NCBI GenBank assembly: GCA_044228285.1
Contig: JBGAVD010000008.1
Coordinates: 1 to 64,000 of the forward strand
Source of the DNA: JBBATK01 sp044228285
GTDB lineage: Bacteria; Bacteroidota; Ignavibacteria; Kapaibacteriales; NICIL-2
Direction: 5' to 3'
DNA length: 64,000 nucleotides
Shown here: piece by piece, positions 1 through 8,412 of the stretch
Numbering within the stretch: position 1 is the stretch's first letter
Layout of the letters: every line of letters begins with the position of its first letter
Notes under the pieces: generated by a model
Databases searched by the model: none
What the model was told of the DNA's origin: nothing
The model's input: only the letters and a program-made list of their open reading frames with translations
Translations under genes and position numbers: made by a program

Positions 1-139
1 CGTAGCAAATACGTAGTGAGTACCGGTCTGAGTCCGACTAAGTTGTTTGGGTCGAACATACACAGAATACAGGCCTTTTTAGGCTCAAGCACATATACGC
101 ATATACTTGCACGTACACACACTAACGCATAAGGTATTT

Positions 140-1366
140 ATGAGAACACGAATACTCTCTTTGGTCGTTGCGGCACTTACTCAGTGCTGTCTTGTTCACG
201 CCCAATGGGCTCCGATGGCTGCAGATCTGCCAAACACAGGCGTAACGAAGTTGATAGCAGGTGGAGGCTTCGTCTTTGCACTTGCGGGAAAAGAGTTCTA
301 CATGTCAACAGATGATGGCAATTCATGGACACCGAAGTCGGCAGATCTTAAACTAGGCAGCCCTGCCACAATAGTATCCATAGCTGCAAATAGCAATGTT
401 GTTGTGGCTGCGACTGGTAACTCAGGCATCTTCGTTTCTACTGACAAAGGACAATCCTGGCGACTCCCAACAAAAGGAGTGCTCCCCAATCTGTACGTTA
501 GTGCTGTGGGCTTGTGCGAATCTACCATCATCGCAGGTGCGATGAACTCCGCTGACGTTGGACTAACACAAGTTTCAACGGATCTCGGCGAAACATGGAA
601 GAGCGGAGCGAGCTTCACCGGCTACATAGGCGAGATCGTTTCGTTAGGGAATGCCGTTCTTGCAATTGATGATTTTGGTTCCGCGTGGAGATCTACAAAT
701 GAAGGCTCGAAATGGGGATCTTACCCCACGCATAGCGGAAGCTTGCGTTCGCTGTTGGCAACACCATCTAAAATCTACGCAGGCGGTATCGGAAAGATTC
801 TAATGTCAAGTGACACAGGTGCAAAGTGGACTTCTGTGAACATCGAGAGTAAGTCTGCCCCAGTGACAAGTCTCGCAGTGAGCACTGAGCTGATATTCGC
901 CGGCACATCGGATGCTGGCATCCTTGTATCAACTGATCAAGGTGCTAGCTGGGTTGCACGAAATGGAGGACTGAGCACGAAGAATATAGTGTCGTTAGCA
1001 ATTAGCGGCGACAATGTCATCGTTGTTACCAAAGACAACGGCAGCTTCAAAGCAAAGGTGAGTGACTTCTCAGAGGTCAATGATGTTGCCACCGACGCCA
1101 TAAACACCGTCACCGAAATCTCGGTTGCTCCACAACCCGCCTTGGGTTCCGCTACGTTGAGATTTCATACTGGTAGTGCTGGACCCGCGATGTGTAGGGT
1201 TTATGATCTGTTCGGACGAGAATGCATGAACGTGGATGCAGGTACTCTTGAGTCTGGAGCGCATTCGTTGACTATTCCGCTTGAGACTCTTAGTCCTGGT
1301 TCCTACACCATTCAACTCCAAAGCTCAAACTCTCTTCAAAACACAAGGCTTTGTGTTGGGAACTAG
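140..1366 (+). CDS. T9SS-exported BNR/propeller repeat protein
   Basis: Secreted protein of about 408 residues with no enzyme family I can name. The ATG at 140 is preferred over an in-frame ATG at 107 because it gives a clean signal peptide (MRTRILSLVV...CLVHAQ). The body holds six Asp-box/BNR-type repeats of the form S-T-D-x-G-x-x-W near residues 56, 100, 146, 184, 223 and 263, which predicts a beta-propeller. From about residue 330 there is a type A T9SS sorting domain: APQP opening, a VYDLFGRE strand and a final LSPGSYTIQL strand. Such domains send cargo through the outer membrane and are cleaved or anchored there (family knowledge). It resembles the repeat part of the protein at 3980. The ligand is unknown. 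Confidence 0.85.
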   Translation: MRTRILSLVVAALTQCCLVHAQWAPMAADLPNTGVTKLIAGGGFVFALAGKEFYMSTDDGNSWTPKSADLKLGSPATIVSIAANSNVVVAATGNSGIFVSTDKGQSWRLPTKGVLPNLYVSAVGLCESTIIAGAMNSADVGLTQVSTDLGETWKSGASFTGYIGEIVSLGNAVLAIDDFGSAWRSTNEGSKWGSYPTHSGSLRSLLATPSKIYAGGIGKILMSSDTGAKWTSVNIESKSAPVTSLAVSTELIFAGTSDAGILVSTDQGASWVARNGGLSTKNIVSLAISGDNVIVVTKDNGSFKAKVSDFSEVNDVATDAINTVTEISVAPQPALGSATLRFHTGSAGPAMCRVYDLFGRECMNVDAGTLESGAHSLTIPLETLSPGSYTIQLQSSNSLQNTRLCVGN

Positions 1367-1470
1367 GCACCCTGCAGTGAAACCACAAAAGTCATTCAGT
1401 TAGATGCTACTGATCTGTCCGAACCGGGTTTCAGTACTCCAACTAATGCCGTTTTGTATGATCTTCTCGT

Positions 1471-3744
1471 TCAATACTTGATGAAGGAATAATGCTGAGC
1501 TCCACACTGTAGGTAATAGACACCAGGTGCAAGAGCATGTACATGTATCATGAGATGCTGCACATGAGTTCCTCGAGATCCTTCACCTGTCGATGCTCTT
1601 GTCATGCTGTACAGTGAAGATGGTATGCGTTGTCCCAGAGCGTCATAGAGTGTCGTTGTCGCTGAAGGTTCCGTCTGGGCTTCGCTTGTCGTCAACCACA
1701 TGGTCTCATGCACAGGGTTGGGATACAGACTCACTGACTTCGAGTGCTCAGATACAACATCCGAGAGTATGAGATTGATCGCTCCCGGACTTGATGGTTG
1801 CAGAGGCACAAATGGACCACTTCCATTTGGAATTCTGCCATAAGAGATGTTATCGGATTGCGCTCCGAAGGAAACGGAATCGAGGAGTACATTGTTGTGA
1901 GCCTCAGTGTCGTATAAAAGCACTGCCTCGCCCGACTTTGAAAGTTTGAAATTCGCATGTACCCCTGGAACGTCAGTCGTGTCTTCATCCGCCCAGACCA
2001 GGAGATACGACATAGCAGGCATCATCGTGCCTTGAGGAATGCTCCAGCGTCGTGAATTGTTATCATCTGTCAGATAAAGCCCGCTTAGATCCACGGCTGA
2101 ATCCGCTGTGTTGTACAACTCGATCCAATCCTCAAACTGTCCTTGCGGATCTTGAACAGCACTTTGATTCGAAGCCATGAGTTCATTGATGACCACAGGA
2201 AACGATCTTTGAACTGTGTGGACTACGTACGACTCTGTTATGTGCTCTGCATGTTCAGGGCTGTAGTGTACAGCTTTACTAGAATCAGCGACTTCAACAT
2301 AGAAGCGTACCAAGCTGCCTGGAGCTGCTGCTGGGATGTAAGCGCCTACCCAAATTGCACCCATGATGAGATCATGCATCTCCACACTCTTGAAGGCTGA
2401 GCTAGCTATACTATACCATAAGCGCGCTGGTGCTATTGTGCTGAGCATTGCTCGCACCAACACGCTATCCGTTGAAGTTGGTTGTATTGGCTCGTGCAGA
2501 ACTGTGAGCGCATTCTGTACACTATGCTGTATCTCAGGAGTAGTTTGGAGATAGCTCTTTCGATTGCGTATAAAGCGCAGGACTCCTGGAATGGTAAGTC
2601 CTCCTGGACCTTGAAGAGTCACATTGCTATCCACATTCAAGTTGAACATCGCCATACTATACAGCTTCTTGCTGTCGCTCTCGACTGCTGTACGTATCAG
2701 ATTCTGATGCGCTGTTATGCGCTCAGACCAAAACTTCTCGTCTAATGCTTCTTCAACGAGTGTACGCATATGCGCAGCATAGCGCTGGCTGTACTCTGGG
2801 ATGGCAAGAAGTCGGCGGACCAGAGGTCGCTGCATACCATAGTTCAGCGGGAGTTGCTCTAACTGTGGAACGTTCATGCCGATTTGAAACACGCCGAGGA
2901 CCTCATTCATGTCCCAAGGAATCATGGAGAACCGTTTGTCTACAGGATTGTTGTAGAGGTAATAGTTGTGCGCAGAACCGATATACGAGTCAAGGTTGAC
3001 AAGCACGTTGCAGAATGCTATGTACCAGAGAGCACGGTCTACATCTAAGACCTTCTCGATCTCTGTTTGAAAGTTCTGTGCAGGCAGGTTGTTGAGTTTG
3101 TCGATGAACGACACTAAGTCGGACCAGTCAGCTATATCCTCATTGGTCTTCTTTTCATAGTTCTTTTTGTACTGCGCAGTATCTGCACCCATCCACTGCA
3201 AATCACCACGCGGGTCGCATTTATAATTGTTGCCACTGCTGCTTCCGAACCACTCGCGCAGAAAAGTACCGTTGAGTTGCTGAACGTTTAAGTACAGACC
3301 CCAATACACATCATTGATATACAACTTTACATAGGCAGCCTTTGCCGCAGGGAGGTAGCGTGCTGCGAGTTCGTAGGCAATCTTCTCACGACAATACGTT
3401 GGGTCTTTAAAGCAGTTATTAAGATTAAGAGTTTTATAACCCATTAATAACTGATCCTCCCGAAATGCATCCATCGAAATGTTGAATGGTTTCTTATCGC
3501 CGGGAATGTTATAGGACGAGTTTCCTTTATACCGAATACCTACACTGTCATATCGTACTCCATCGACGCTCAAGCTTACTGGGATGTCGGTCTCCGACAC
3601 TACATTATCCTTCAACAACTGCTGCCAATTCGGCTGCGAGAAACTCAAGCGTAGCTCCCGTACGAGAGTGTCGGTATACAGATTCTGTGCACGAGCTGAG
3701 CTGCAGGCACAAACAACAAGACAAAGGCTAAGTACGAAACGCAT
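1471..3744 (-). CDS. CotH-kinase family protein with lamin-tail domain and T9SS signal
   Basis: Predicted secreted protein of about 757 residues. The start at 3744 (MRFVLSLCLVVCACSSARAQ) gives a signal peptide; the frame is open a little further upstream. Residues about 30-400 match the CotH spore-coat kinase-like family: an RYKGNSSYN segment, a KKPFNISMD segment and an MIPWDMNEVLG motif corresponding to the family's PWD-type metal/ATP site. Residues about 520-660 are a lamin-tail domain (VINELMASN, EDWIELYN, YLLVWADE). The end is a T9SS sorting domain (YPNPVHETMWL ... LAPGVYYLQ). CotH proteins are atypical protein kinases in Bacillus; here kinase activity outside the cell is only inferred. 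The gene is divergent from 3980, with a shared upstream region rich in TTGTCA-type sites. Confidence 0.88.
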   Translation of the reverse strand: MRFVLSLCLVVCACSSARAQNLYTDTLVRELRLSFSQPNWQQLLKDNVVSETDIPVSLSVDGVRYDSVGIRYKGNSSYNIPGDKKPFNISMDAFREDQLLMGYKTLNLNNCFKDPTYCREKIAYELAARYLPAAKAAYVKLYINDVYWGLYLNVQQLNGTFLREWFGSSSGNNYKCDPRGDLQWMGADTAQYKKNYEKKTNEDIADWSDLVSFIDKLNNLPAQNFQTEIEKVLDVDRALWYIAFCNVLVNLDSYIGSAHNYYLYNNPVDKRFSMIPWDMNEVLGVFQIGMNVPQLEQLPLNYGMQRPLVRRLLAIPEYSQRYAAHMRTLVEEALDEKFWSERITAHQNLIRTAVESDSKKLYSMAMFNLNVDSNVTLQGPGGLTIPGVLRFIRNRKSYLQTTPEIQHSVQNALTVLHEPIQPTSTDSVLVRAMLSTIAPARLWYSIASSAFKSVEMHDLIMGAIWVGAYIPAAAPGSLVRFYVEVADSSKAVHYSPEHAEHITESYVVHTVQRSFPVVINELMASNQSAVQDPQGQFEDWIELYNTADSAVDLSGLYLTDDNNSRRWSIPQGTMMPAMSYLLVWADEDTTDVPGVHANFKLSKSGEAVLLYDTEAHNNVLLDSVSFGAQSDNISYGRIPNGSGPFVPLQPSSPGAINLILSDVVSEHSKSVSLYPNPVHETMWLTTSEAQTEPSATTTLYDALGQRIPSSLYSMTRASTGEGSRGTHVQHLMIHVHALAPGVYYLQCGAQHYSFIKY

Positions 3745-3839
3745 AAATACTCCTAGTGGATACAGCAAAGTTAGAGAAGATGCGGCATTTCGGCTCTTTT
3801 TAGGACTTCTTGCTACCATAGAGCAGCGAAGCTGCTCCA

Positions 3840-3957
3840 TGACAAAAGGACATCGCGAACATAGAATTTCAAGGAAAGTGGTTTGTCAGAGCGTTAAACT
3901 GGGTCTGACAACCAAGTACTGTGTTTGTCATTGATCAAGTCCTGTCTAACTTGACAA
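3840..3957. promoter_or_regulatory. Cluster of five TTGTCA/TGACAA sites between divergent cargo genes
   Basis: The hexamer TTGTCA or its complement TGACAA occurs at 3840-3845, 3883-3888, 3906-3911, 3925-3930 and 3952-3957. The second and third belong to a perfect inverted repeat, TTGTCAGA (3883-3890) and TCTGACAA (3904-3911). The sites lie between the start of the CotH-type gene (3744, minus) and the BNR gene (3980, plus), where a shared regulator would bind. The regulator is unknown. Confidence 0.45.
3924..3954 (+). promoter_or_regulatory. Possible Bacteroidota-type promoter
   Basis: TTTG at 3924-3927, exactly 19 nt, then TAACTTGA at 3947-3954. The Bacteroidota consensus is TTTG-N19-TAnnTTTG, so the -33 element and spacing fit and the -7 element has two mismatches. 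It would give a very short leader to the ATG at 3980 and overlaps two of the TTGTCA-type sites. Confidence 0.35.
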
Positions 3958-3979
3958 AAAACAATCGAAGACAAAGCCT

Positions 3980-6900
3980 ATGCGAACCCTAGCTTCCATC
4001 CTCAGTTTGACTTTTGTCCTAAGTCTGCTTCAGACTCAATGTCTAGCACAACCAACGAACTTTCAATCTCGCGGACCAGGTGGTGGAGGCGCTCTCTTCC
4101 TACCGAGTTTCAACCCGGGAGTGCCTGGAGAGCTAGCAATATCGTGCGATATGAGTCAGTCCTTTCGAACAACGGACTACGGACGCTCCTGGTCGCAAAC
4201 TCCCTTCCGTGAGTTGCAGACCTTCAACACTCGTGGACAGATTCAGTTCACTTCAAATCCACTGATACAGTATTCAATCGACGTCACCAATCTTGATGGC
4301 TCCGATAGCTATCGTCCTACGAAATCAACGGACGGTGGTAGAACCTGGACGCCAATGAGCTCGGACCCAACCAGCGCTGGAGCTTTCTATCTCTTTGCTT
4401 CCTATACTCAGCCCGATCTGCTTGTGCTTGCGGACTATACCACTGTCTACTGTTCACGCGATGGAGCAAAAACGTGGAAAGTCATCTATCGTACTGCAAA
4501 CCCTGCCGGCATTCATGTTGCAGGTGCACTCTTCTTCGACTCTGAGATCTTTGTCGGTTTGAGTACAGGTATCCTCTATTCATCGGATGACGCGAACACC
4601 TTTGCCTATCGCAAAGATGTCGTTGGCCTTGATACAACCACGCAGGCGATATTTTCCTTGAGCGGTTCTCAAACCATTGGTATTCGAACAACGACTACTC
4701 TCTACGCAGCTGTTCATGCTGCCGGCGACGTGTATGGTGGTGTGAGTGCATTGGATAGACCAGCCTTCCAGGGCATCTACACCACAACCATGGATGCAAA
4801 GCAATGGCAAAAGAAAGTCAGCGGAATTGCTGCAGGCCATGAGCTCTACTTTGTTGGATGCGAGGCGGAAAATGAGTCGCTGTGTTACGCTGCAGGTGGA
4901 AGTTCCAATTCAGTACCTGTAGTGTACAAAAGCACGAACGGAGGGAATAGCTGGGTAGAAGTCTTCAAATCAACAAATAATGAGAATGTGAGTACCGGCT
5001 GGAGTGGTCAGGGCGGAGATCGTCAATGGAGCTATGGGGAAGTGGCATTGGGCTTTGCAGTGAATCGGAGTAATGGCAATGAACTGGTGATGACCGACTT
5101 TGGTTTTGCGCACATCAGCACAGATGGCGGTGCACACTGGAAACAAGCTTATGTCAGTACCGCAAGCGAGAACCCCGAAGGTAGCGCAACACCGAAGGCA
5201 AAGAGCTATAAGAGTATTGGCCTCGAGAATACTACGTGCTGGCACGTGGTCTGGCTCGACTCGCTCAACATGTTCAGCTGTTACTCGGATATTCAAGGAG
5301 TGCGCTCAACCGATGGTGGAGATAGTTGGGGATTTAACTATAGTGGACACAGCGACAACAGTATGTACTACGTTGTTAAACATCCGCAAAGCGCGGTGGT
5401 CTATGGCGCGACCTCGACAGTGCACGATATGTATCAGAGTACCTATTTGCAAGACGCGCGTATTGACGGCGGTCGAGGCAAGGTTCTCTTTAGCACTAAC
5501 AATGGTGCAGTATGGCAATTGATGCACGACTTCGCACACCCCGTCATTTGGCTTGCTCTTGACCCTACCAACAGTAAACGCATGTATGCTAGTGTTATAC
5601 ACTCTACACAGGGCGGAGTGTTCGTGTGCAATGATATTACGACGGGTGCAGCATCTGTTTGGACACGTCTTGCGGCACCGCCTCGAACAGAAGGACACCC
5701 CTTCAATCTTCGTGTGCTCAATGACGGCTCGCTCGTGGCTAGTTACTCTGGACGACGTACTTCAAGCGGTAGCTTCAGTGCAAGCAGTGGTGTCTTCCTG
5801 TGGAATGGAACCTCCTGGTCTGATAGAAGTGATGCGAACATGCAGTACTGGACAAAAGACATCGTTATCGATCCAAGTGATGCAGCTCAGAATACCTGGT
5901 ACTGTGCGGTGTTCAGCGGCTGGGGCGGTGCGCCAAATGGAAAGGGTGGCTTGTATCGTACTACCAATCGAGGACAAAACTGGACGCGAATCTCAAGGCT
6001 CGATCGCGTGAGTTCATTGAGCTTCGATCCGCTGGACAACAAAAAAGCATACATGACAACAGAAACAGAAGGTCTTTGGTTCTTTAATGATCTTAGCCAG
6101 AGCGATCCAACGGCAGTGCAAGTAGAAGCCTACACCTTTCGTCAGCCGGAGCGTGTCTTCTTCAATCCTTACAAGCCACAAGATGTGTGGGTTTCGAGCT
6201 TCGGCAACGGCATGAAAACGAGTGCTCAAGCTCCGCAACAGCCTCTAGATGCACCACAACTTCTCTCACCTGCACATGCTAGTTCCGTTTCAAGTACCAC
6301 AGTAGCAATGCTATGGCAGAACGCATGGACTGCACTGATGTATCGCGTTGAGATCAGCAGAGATTCACTCTTTCGCACGCTTGACTTTGTGCAGATAACA
6401 ACCGTGAAAAGCATCACACAGCAGTTCAACGCACTCGATACAGGATTCTACTTTTGGCGCGTGCGAGGTTATACGGCTTCTGACTCCTCTGCATGGAGTA
6501 GCGTTTGGAAGTTTAGACTTCCTCACAGTTTAGCTGCTACTACTCTCGTGTCGCCAGTTTGCGATGAGAGCAAAGCAGCACTACCACTCAGCCTGAGCTG
6601 GACTAAGGTGAAGGATGCACAGATGTATCGTGTTGTGATATCTGAAGAAATGATACTCAAGAATCCCGTACTCGATAGCACCATCAATGCTTCTTTCGAA
6701 ACTATGAGCGTTCAAAATCTAGCAGGACTAAGAAGCTACTACTGGTGTGTGTACAGCATAGCTACAGGCGCTCTGAGTGCTGCATCAGATACGTGTCGTT
6801 TCACAACGGAAGAGAGTACGACAGACGTTGAGGATCAGCACTTCGGCACTATGGTATTTCCTCAGCCAGCGCGAGAGTATTGTCGTATTAGTCTTCCAAC

Positions 6901-7090
6901 GTCTTTTGCTTATCCATGCAGGCTGCGCCTGCATGCAGTGCTCGGTAGTTGCGTGAGTTCACAAAGGGTTGATGATCCTAACTCAACAATTACACTCGAC
7001 CTTCGTTCTCTCACACCTGGAATGTATGCGCTTCAATTTGAGGGTTCAGACGGAAAGACAGTGTTTGTGCCTTTGAGTGTTGCACCTTGA
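3980..7090 (+). CDS. T9SS-exported multi-repeat BNR (sortilin/sialidase-like) protein
   Basis: Large secreted protein of 1036 residues with signal peptide MRTLASILSLTFVLSLLQTQ. At least seven Asp-box repeats are visible across the first 700 residues (STDGGRTWTPM, SRDGAKTWKVI, STNGGNSWVEV, STDGGAHWKQA, STDGGDSWGFN, STNNGAVWQLM, TTNRGQNWTRI), which suggests one or two large propellers like VPS10/sortilin or GH74-type proteins. Two fibronectin-III-like modules follow (about 755-840 and 855-945; LSPAHASSVSS, FYFWRVRGY). The end is a T9SS sorting domain (VFPQPAREYCRI ... LTPGMYALQF). No glycosidase catalytic residues can be assigned by eye, so the role may be polysaccharide binding or hydrolysis. 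Confidence 0.87.
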   Translation: MRTLASILSLTFVLSLLQTQCLAQPTNFQSRGPGGGGALFLPSFNPGVPGELAISCDMSQSFRTTDYGRSWSQTPFRELQTFNTRGQIQFTSNPLIQYSIDVTNLDGSDSYRPTKSTDGGRTWTPMSSDPTSAGAFYLFASYTQPDLLVLADYTTVYCSRDGAKTWKVIYRTANPAGIHVAGALFFDSEIFVGLSTGILYSSDDANTFAYRKDVVGLDTTTQAIFSLSGSQTIGIRTTTTLYAAVHAAGDVYGGVSALDRPAFQGIYTTTMDAKQWQKKVSGIAAGHELYFVGCEAENESLCYAAGGSSNSVPVVYKSTNGGNSWVEVFKSTNNENVSTGWSGQGGDRQWSYGEVALGFAVNRSNGNELVMTDFGFAHISTDGGAHWKQAYVSTASENPEGSATPKAKSYKSIGLENTTCWHVVWLDSLNMFSCYSDIQGVRSTDGGDSWGFNYSGHSDNSMYYVVKHPQSAVVYGATSTVHDMYQSTYLQDARIDGGRGKVLFSTNNGAVWQLMHDFAHPVIWLALDPTNSKRMYASVIHSTQGGVFVCNDITTGAASVWTRLAAPPRTEGHPFNLRVLNDGSLVASYSGRRTSSGSFSASSGVFLWNGTSWSDRSDANMQYWTKDIVIDPSDAAQNTWYCAVFSGWGGAPNGKGGLYRTTNRGQNWTRISRLDRVSSLSFDPLDNKKAYMTTETEGLWFFNDLSQSDPTAVQVEAYTFRQPERVFFNPYKPQDVWVSSFGNGMKTSAQAPQQPLDAPQLLSPAHASSVSSTTVAMLWQNAWTALMYRVEISRDSLFRTLDFVQITTVKSITQQFNALDTGFYFWRVRGYTASDSSAWSSVWKFRLPHSLAATTLVSPVCDESKAALPLSLSWTKVKDAQMYRVVISEEMILKNPVLDSTINASFETMSVQNLAGLRSYYWCVYSIATGALSAASDTCRFTTEESTTDVEDQHFGTMVFPQPAREYCRISLPTSFAYPCRLRLHAVLGSCVSSQRVDDPNSTITLDLRSLTPGMYALQFEGSDGKTVFVPLSVAP

Positions 7091-7227
7091 TGCCGTTGTG
7101 TCGCCCTTTACTGTGGAATTGATTGCGAGATCAAAAATTATTCTATTTCTCGCGCCCCATCTGTCCAATCCGCAATTCTCGATCGTTAATGGTATGTACA
7201 TCTTGTTTCACTTTACTACATACCCCT

Positions 7228-7611
7228 ATGACGGCTCAAGAAAACTCCTTGAATTGGTTTGAGATCTCAGTCGCAGATATCCAGCGCGCAACGAAGTTCT
7301 ACGAAACGGTATTTGGCATTGAGATGCACCAGTCGGAAATGATGGGCATGAAGATGGCGTTTTTTCCTTCGGAAGACATGAACGGCAAGGTCTCTGGAAG
7401 TTTGGTAGAAGGTCCAATGCACCAACCAAGCACTTCTGGCGCGAAGATCTACTTAAATGGAAATCCAGATCTGGCAGTTGCCCTGTCGAAGATCGAAGCG
7501 GCAGGCGGCAAGGTGAGTATGCCGAAGACCAAGATCAGCGATGAGATTGGCTTTATGGCGTTTTTTACAGACACAGAAGGCAATGGCGTAGCCTTGCACT
7601 CAAATCACTAG
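7228..7611 (+). CDS. VOC-family (glyoxalase/bleomycin-resistance fold) protein
   Basis: Protein of 127 residues from the ATG at 7228. The frame is open further upstream, but the extension MRDQKLFYFSRP... does not look like this family. LNWFEISVADIQRATKFYE at the N-terminus and IGFMAFFTDTEGNGVALHS at the C-terminus are hallmarks of the vicinal oxygen chelate fold, in the subgroup annotated as predicted lactoylglutathione-lyase-like enzymes. The substrate is not predictable. It lies 13 nt before the YCII-type gene and just upstream of an ECF sigma factor; VOC and YCII proteins commonly accompany ECF42-type sigma factors, so it is probably part of that regulon. Confidence 0.85.
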   Translation: MTAQENSLNWFEISVADIQRATKFYETVFGIEMHQSEMMGMKMAFFPSEDMNGKVSGSLVEGPMHQPSTSGAKIYLNGNPDLAVALSKIEAAGGKVSMPKTKISDEIGFMAFFTDTEGNGVALHSNH

Positions 7612-7624
7612 GAGATTCAAATCA

Positions 7625-7972
7625 ATGAATGAATTCATATTAGTGTTTCGTCGCGAAGCGGTCAGCAAGGATCCAGCTCCATCACCAGAGCAAATGCAGG
7701 CAATGATGAAACCCTGGCAAGACTGGATAGGCAGCCTGGCAGCACAAAACAAATTGGTGAGCTCAGGTAATCAGCTGGCTTCTGATGCGCGTGTAGTGCG
7801 ACCTGGAAAGATTGTTACGGATGGTCCCTATGCTGAGATCAAAGAGTCAATCGGTGGCTATATCATCATCCGTGCAGAATCTATTGACGAGGCTGCTGAA
7901 CTCTCGAAGGATTGTCCGATCCTCTTGATGAACGGCTCTGTCGAGGTTCGTTGTCTGATTCATATGGAGTAA
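7625..7972 (+). CDS. YCII/DGPF-domain protein linked to ECF sigma factor
   Basis: Protein of 115 residues with a good Shine-Dalgarno (AGGAG) 10 nt before the ATG. It matches the YCII-related DGPF family: MNEFILVFRREAV at the start, the FxxW-like KPWQDWIGSL segment, GNQLAS, and the signature VTDGPYAEIKESIGGYIII (the family DGPF/Y motif). These small alpha-beta barrel proteins are near-constant neighbours of ECF42 sigma factors, and the genes are often targets of the sigma factor; their biochemical role is unclear. A strong hairpin follows directly and ends in a short T tract, so it is probably cotranscribed with the VOC gene. Confidence 0.9.
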   Translation: MNEFILVFRREAVSKDPAPSPEQMQAMMKPWQDWIGSLAAQNKLVSSGNQLASDARVVRPGKIVTDGPYAEIKESIGGYIIIRAESIDEAAELSKDCPILLMNGSVEVRCLIHME

Positions 7973-7988
7973 CTCTCACGTTTTCTTC

Positions 7989-8022
7989 TACAGCCTTTCG
8001 CTTCGCGAAAGGCTGTACTTTT
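7989..8022 (+). terminator. Strong hairpin directly before the sigma-factor start
   Basis: A perfect 13-bp stem, 7989-8001 paired with 8005-8017, with loop TTC, followed by CTTTT. It has the form of an intrinsic terminator for the VOC-YCII unit, but the sigma-factor ATG at 8023 lies inside its T tract, only 5 nt after the stem, so it could also attenuate or block translation of that gene. Confidence 0.65.
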
Positions 8023-8397
8023 ATGCACAACACCGAACTCTTACCACATCTCTTTCGAACTGAATACCGGAAGCTTGTTGCAGTGCTCAGCAAGCTCTTT
8101 GGTTTGAGTCATATTGAACTAGCAGAGGATATTGTTAGCGATACCTTTCTTCTAGCCGCTGAAACATGGGGAATCAAGGGTCTGCCGCCAAACCCCATTG
8201 CTTGGCTCTACACGGTCTCCAAGAACAAAACCAAGGATGCACTCAAGCATCATCGAATCTTCGAAACGAAAGTCGCGGATGAGCTAAACGAACTCACTCA
8301 TGCTTCGTATGAAGTAGATATTGATTTATCCGCTGAGAATATCGTGGATAGTCAGTTGCAAATGATGTTCGCTATCTGTCATCCAAGCATCCCATAA
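8023..8397 (+). CDS. ECF42-type sigma factor, N-terminal part (in-frame stop)
   Basis: N-terminal 124 residues of a group 42 ECF sigma factor: MHNTELLPHLFRTEYRKL, then AEDIVSDTFLLAAETW (region 2, core-polymerase binding and -10 recognition) and NPIAWLYTVSKNKTKDALK. It runs to IVDSQLQMMFAICHPSIP and stops at TAA (8395-8397). The downstream sequence continues the same protein in the same reading frame (DAQIGLSLQILCGFG...), so the gene is split by one nonsense codon rather than a frameshift. The ATG at 8023 lies directly after a strong hairpin. A lone region 2 would not be expected to act as a sigma factor. Sequencing error, recent mutation and read-through are all possible. Confidence 0.8.
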   Translation: MHNTELLPHLFRTEYRKLVAVLSKLFGLSHIELAEDIVSDTFLLAAETWGIKGLPPNPIAWLYTVSKNKTKDALKHHRIFETKVADELNELTHASYEVDIDLSAENIVDSQLQMMFAICHPSIP

Positions 8398-8412
8398 GAT
8401 GCGCAAATAGGC

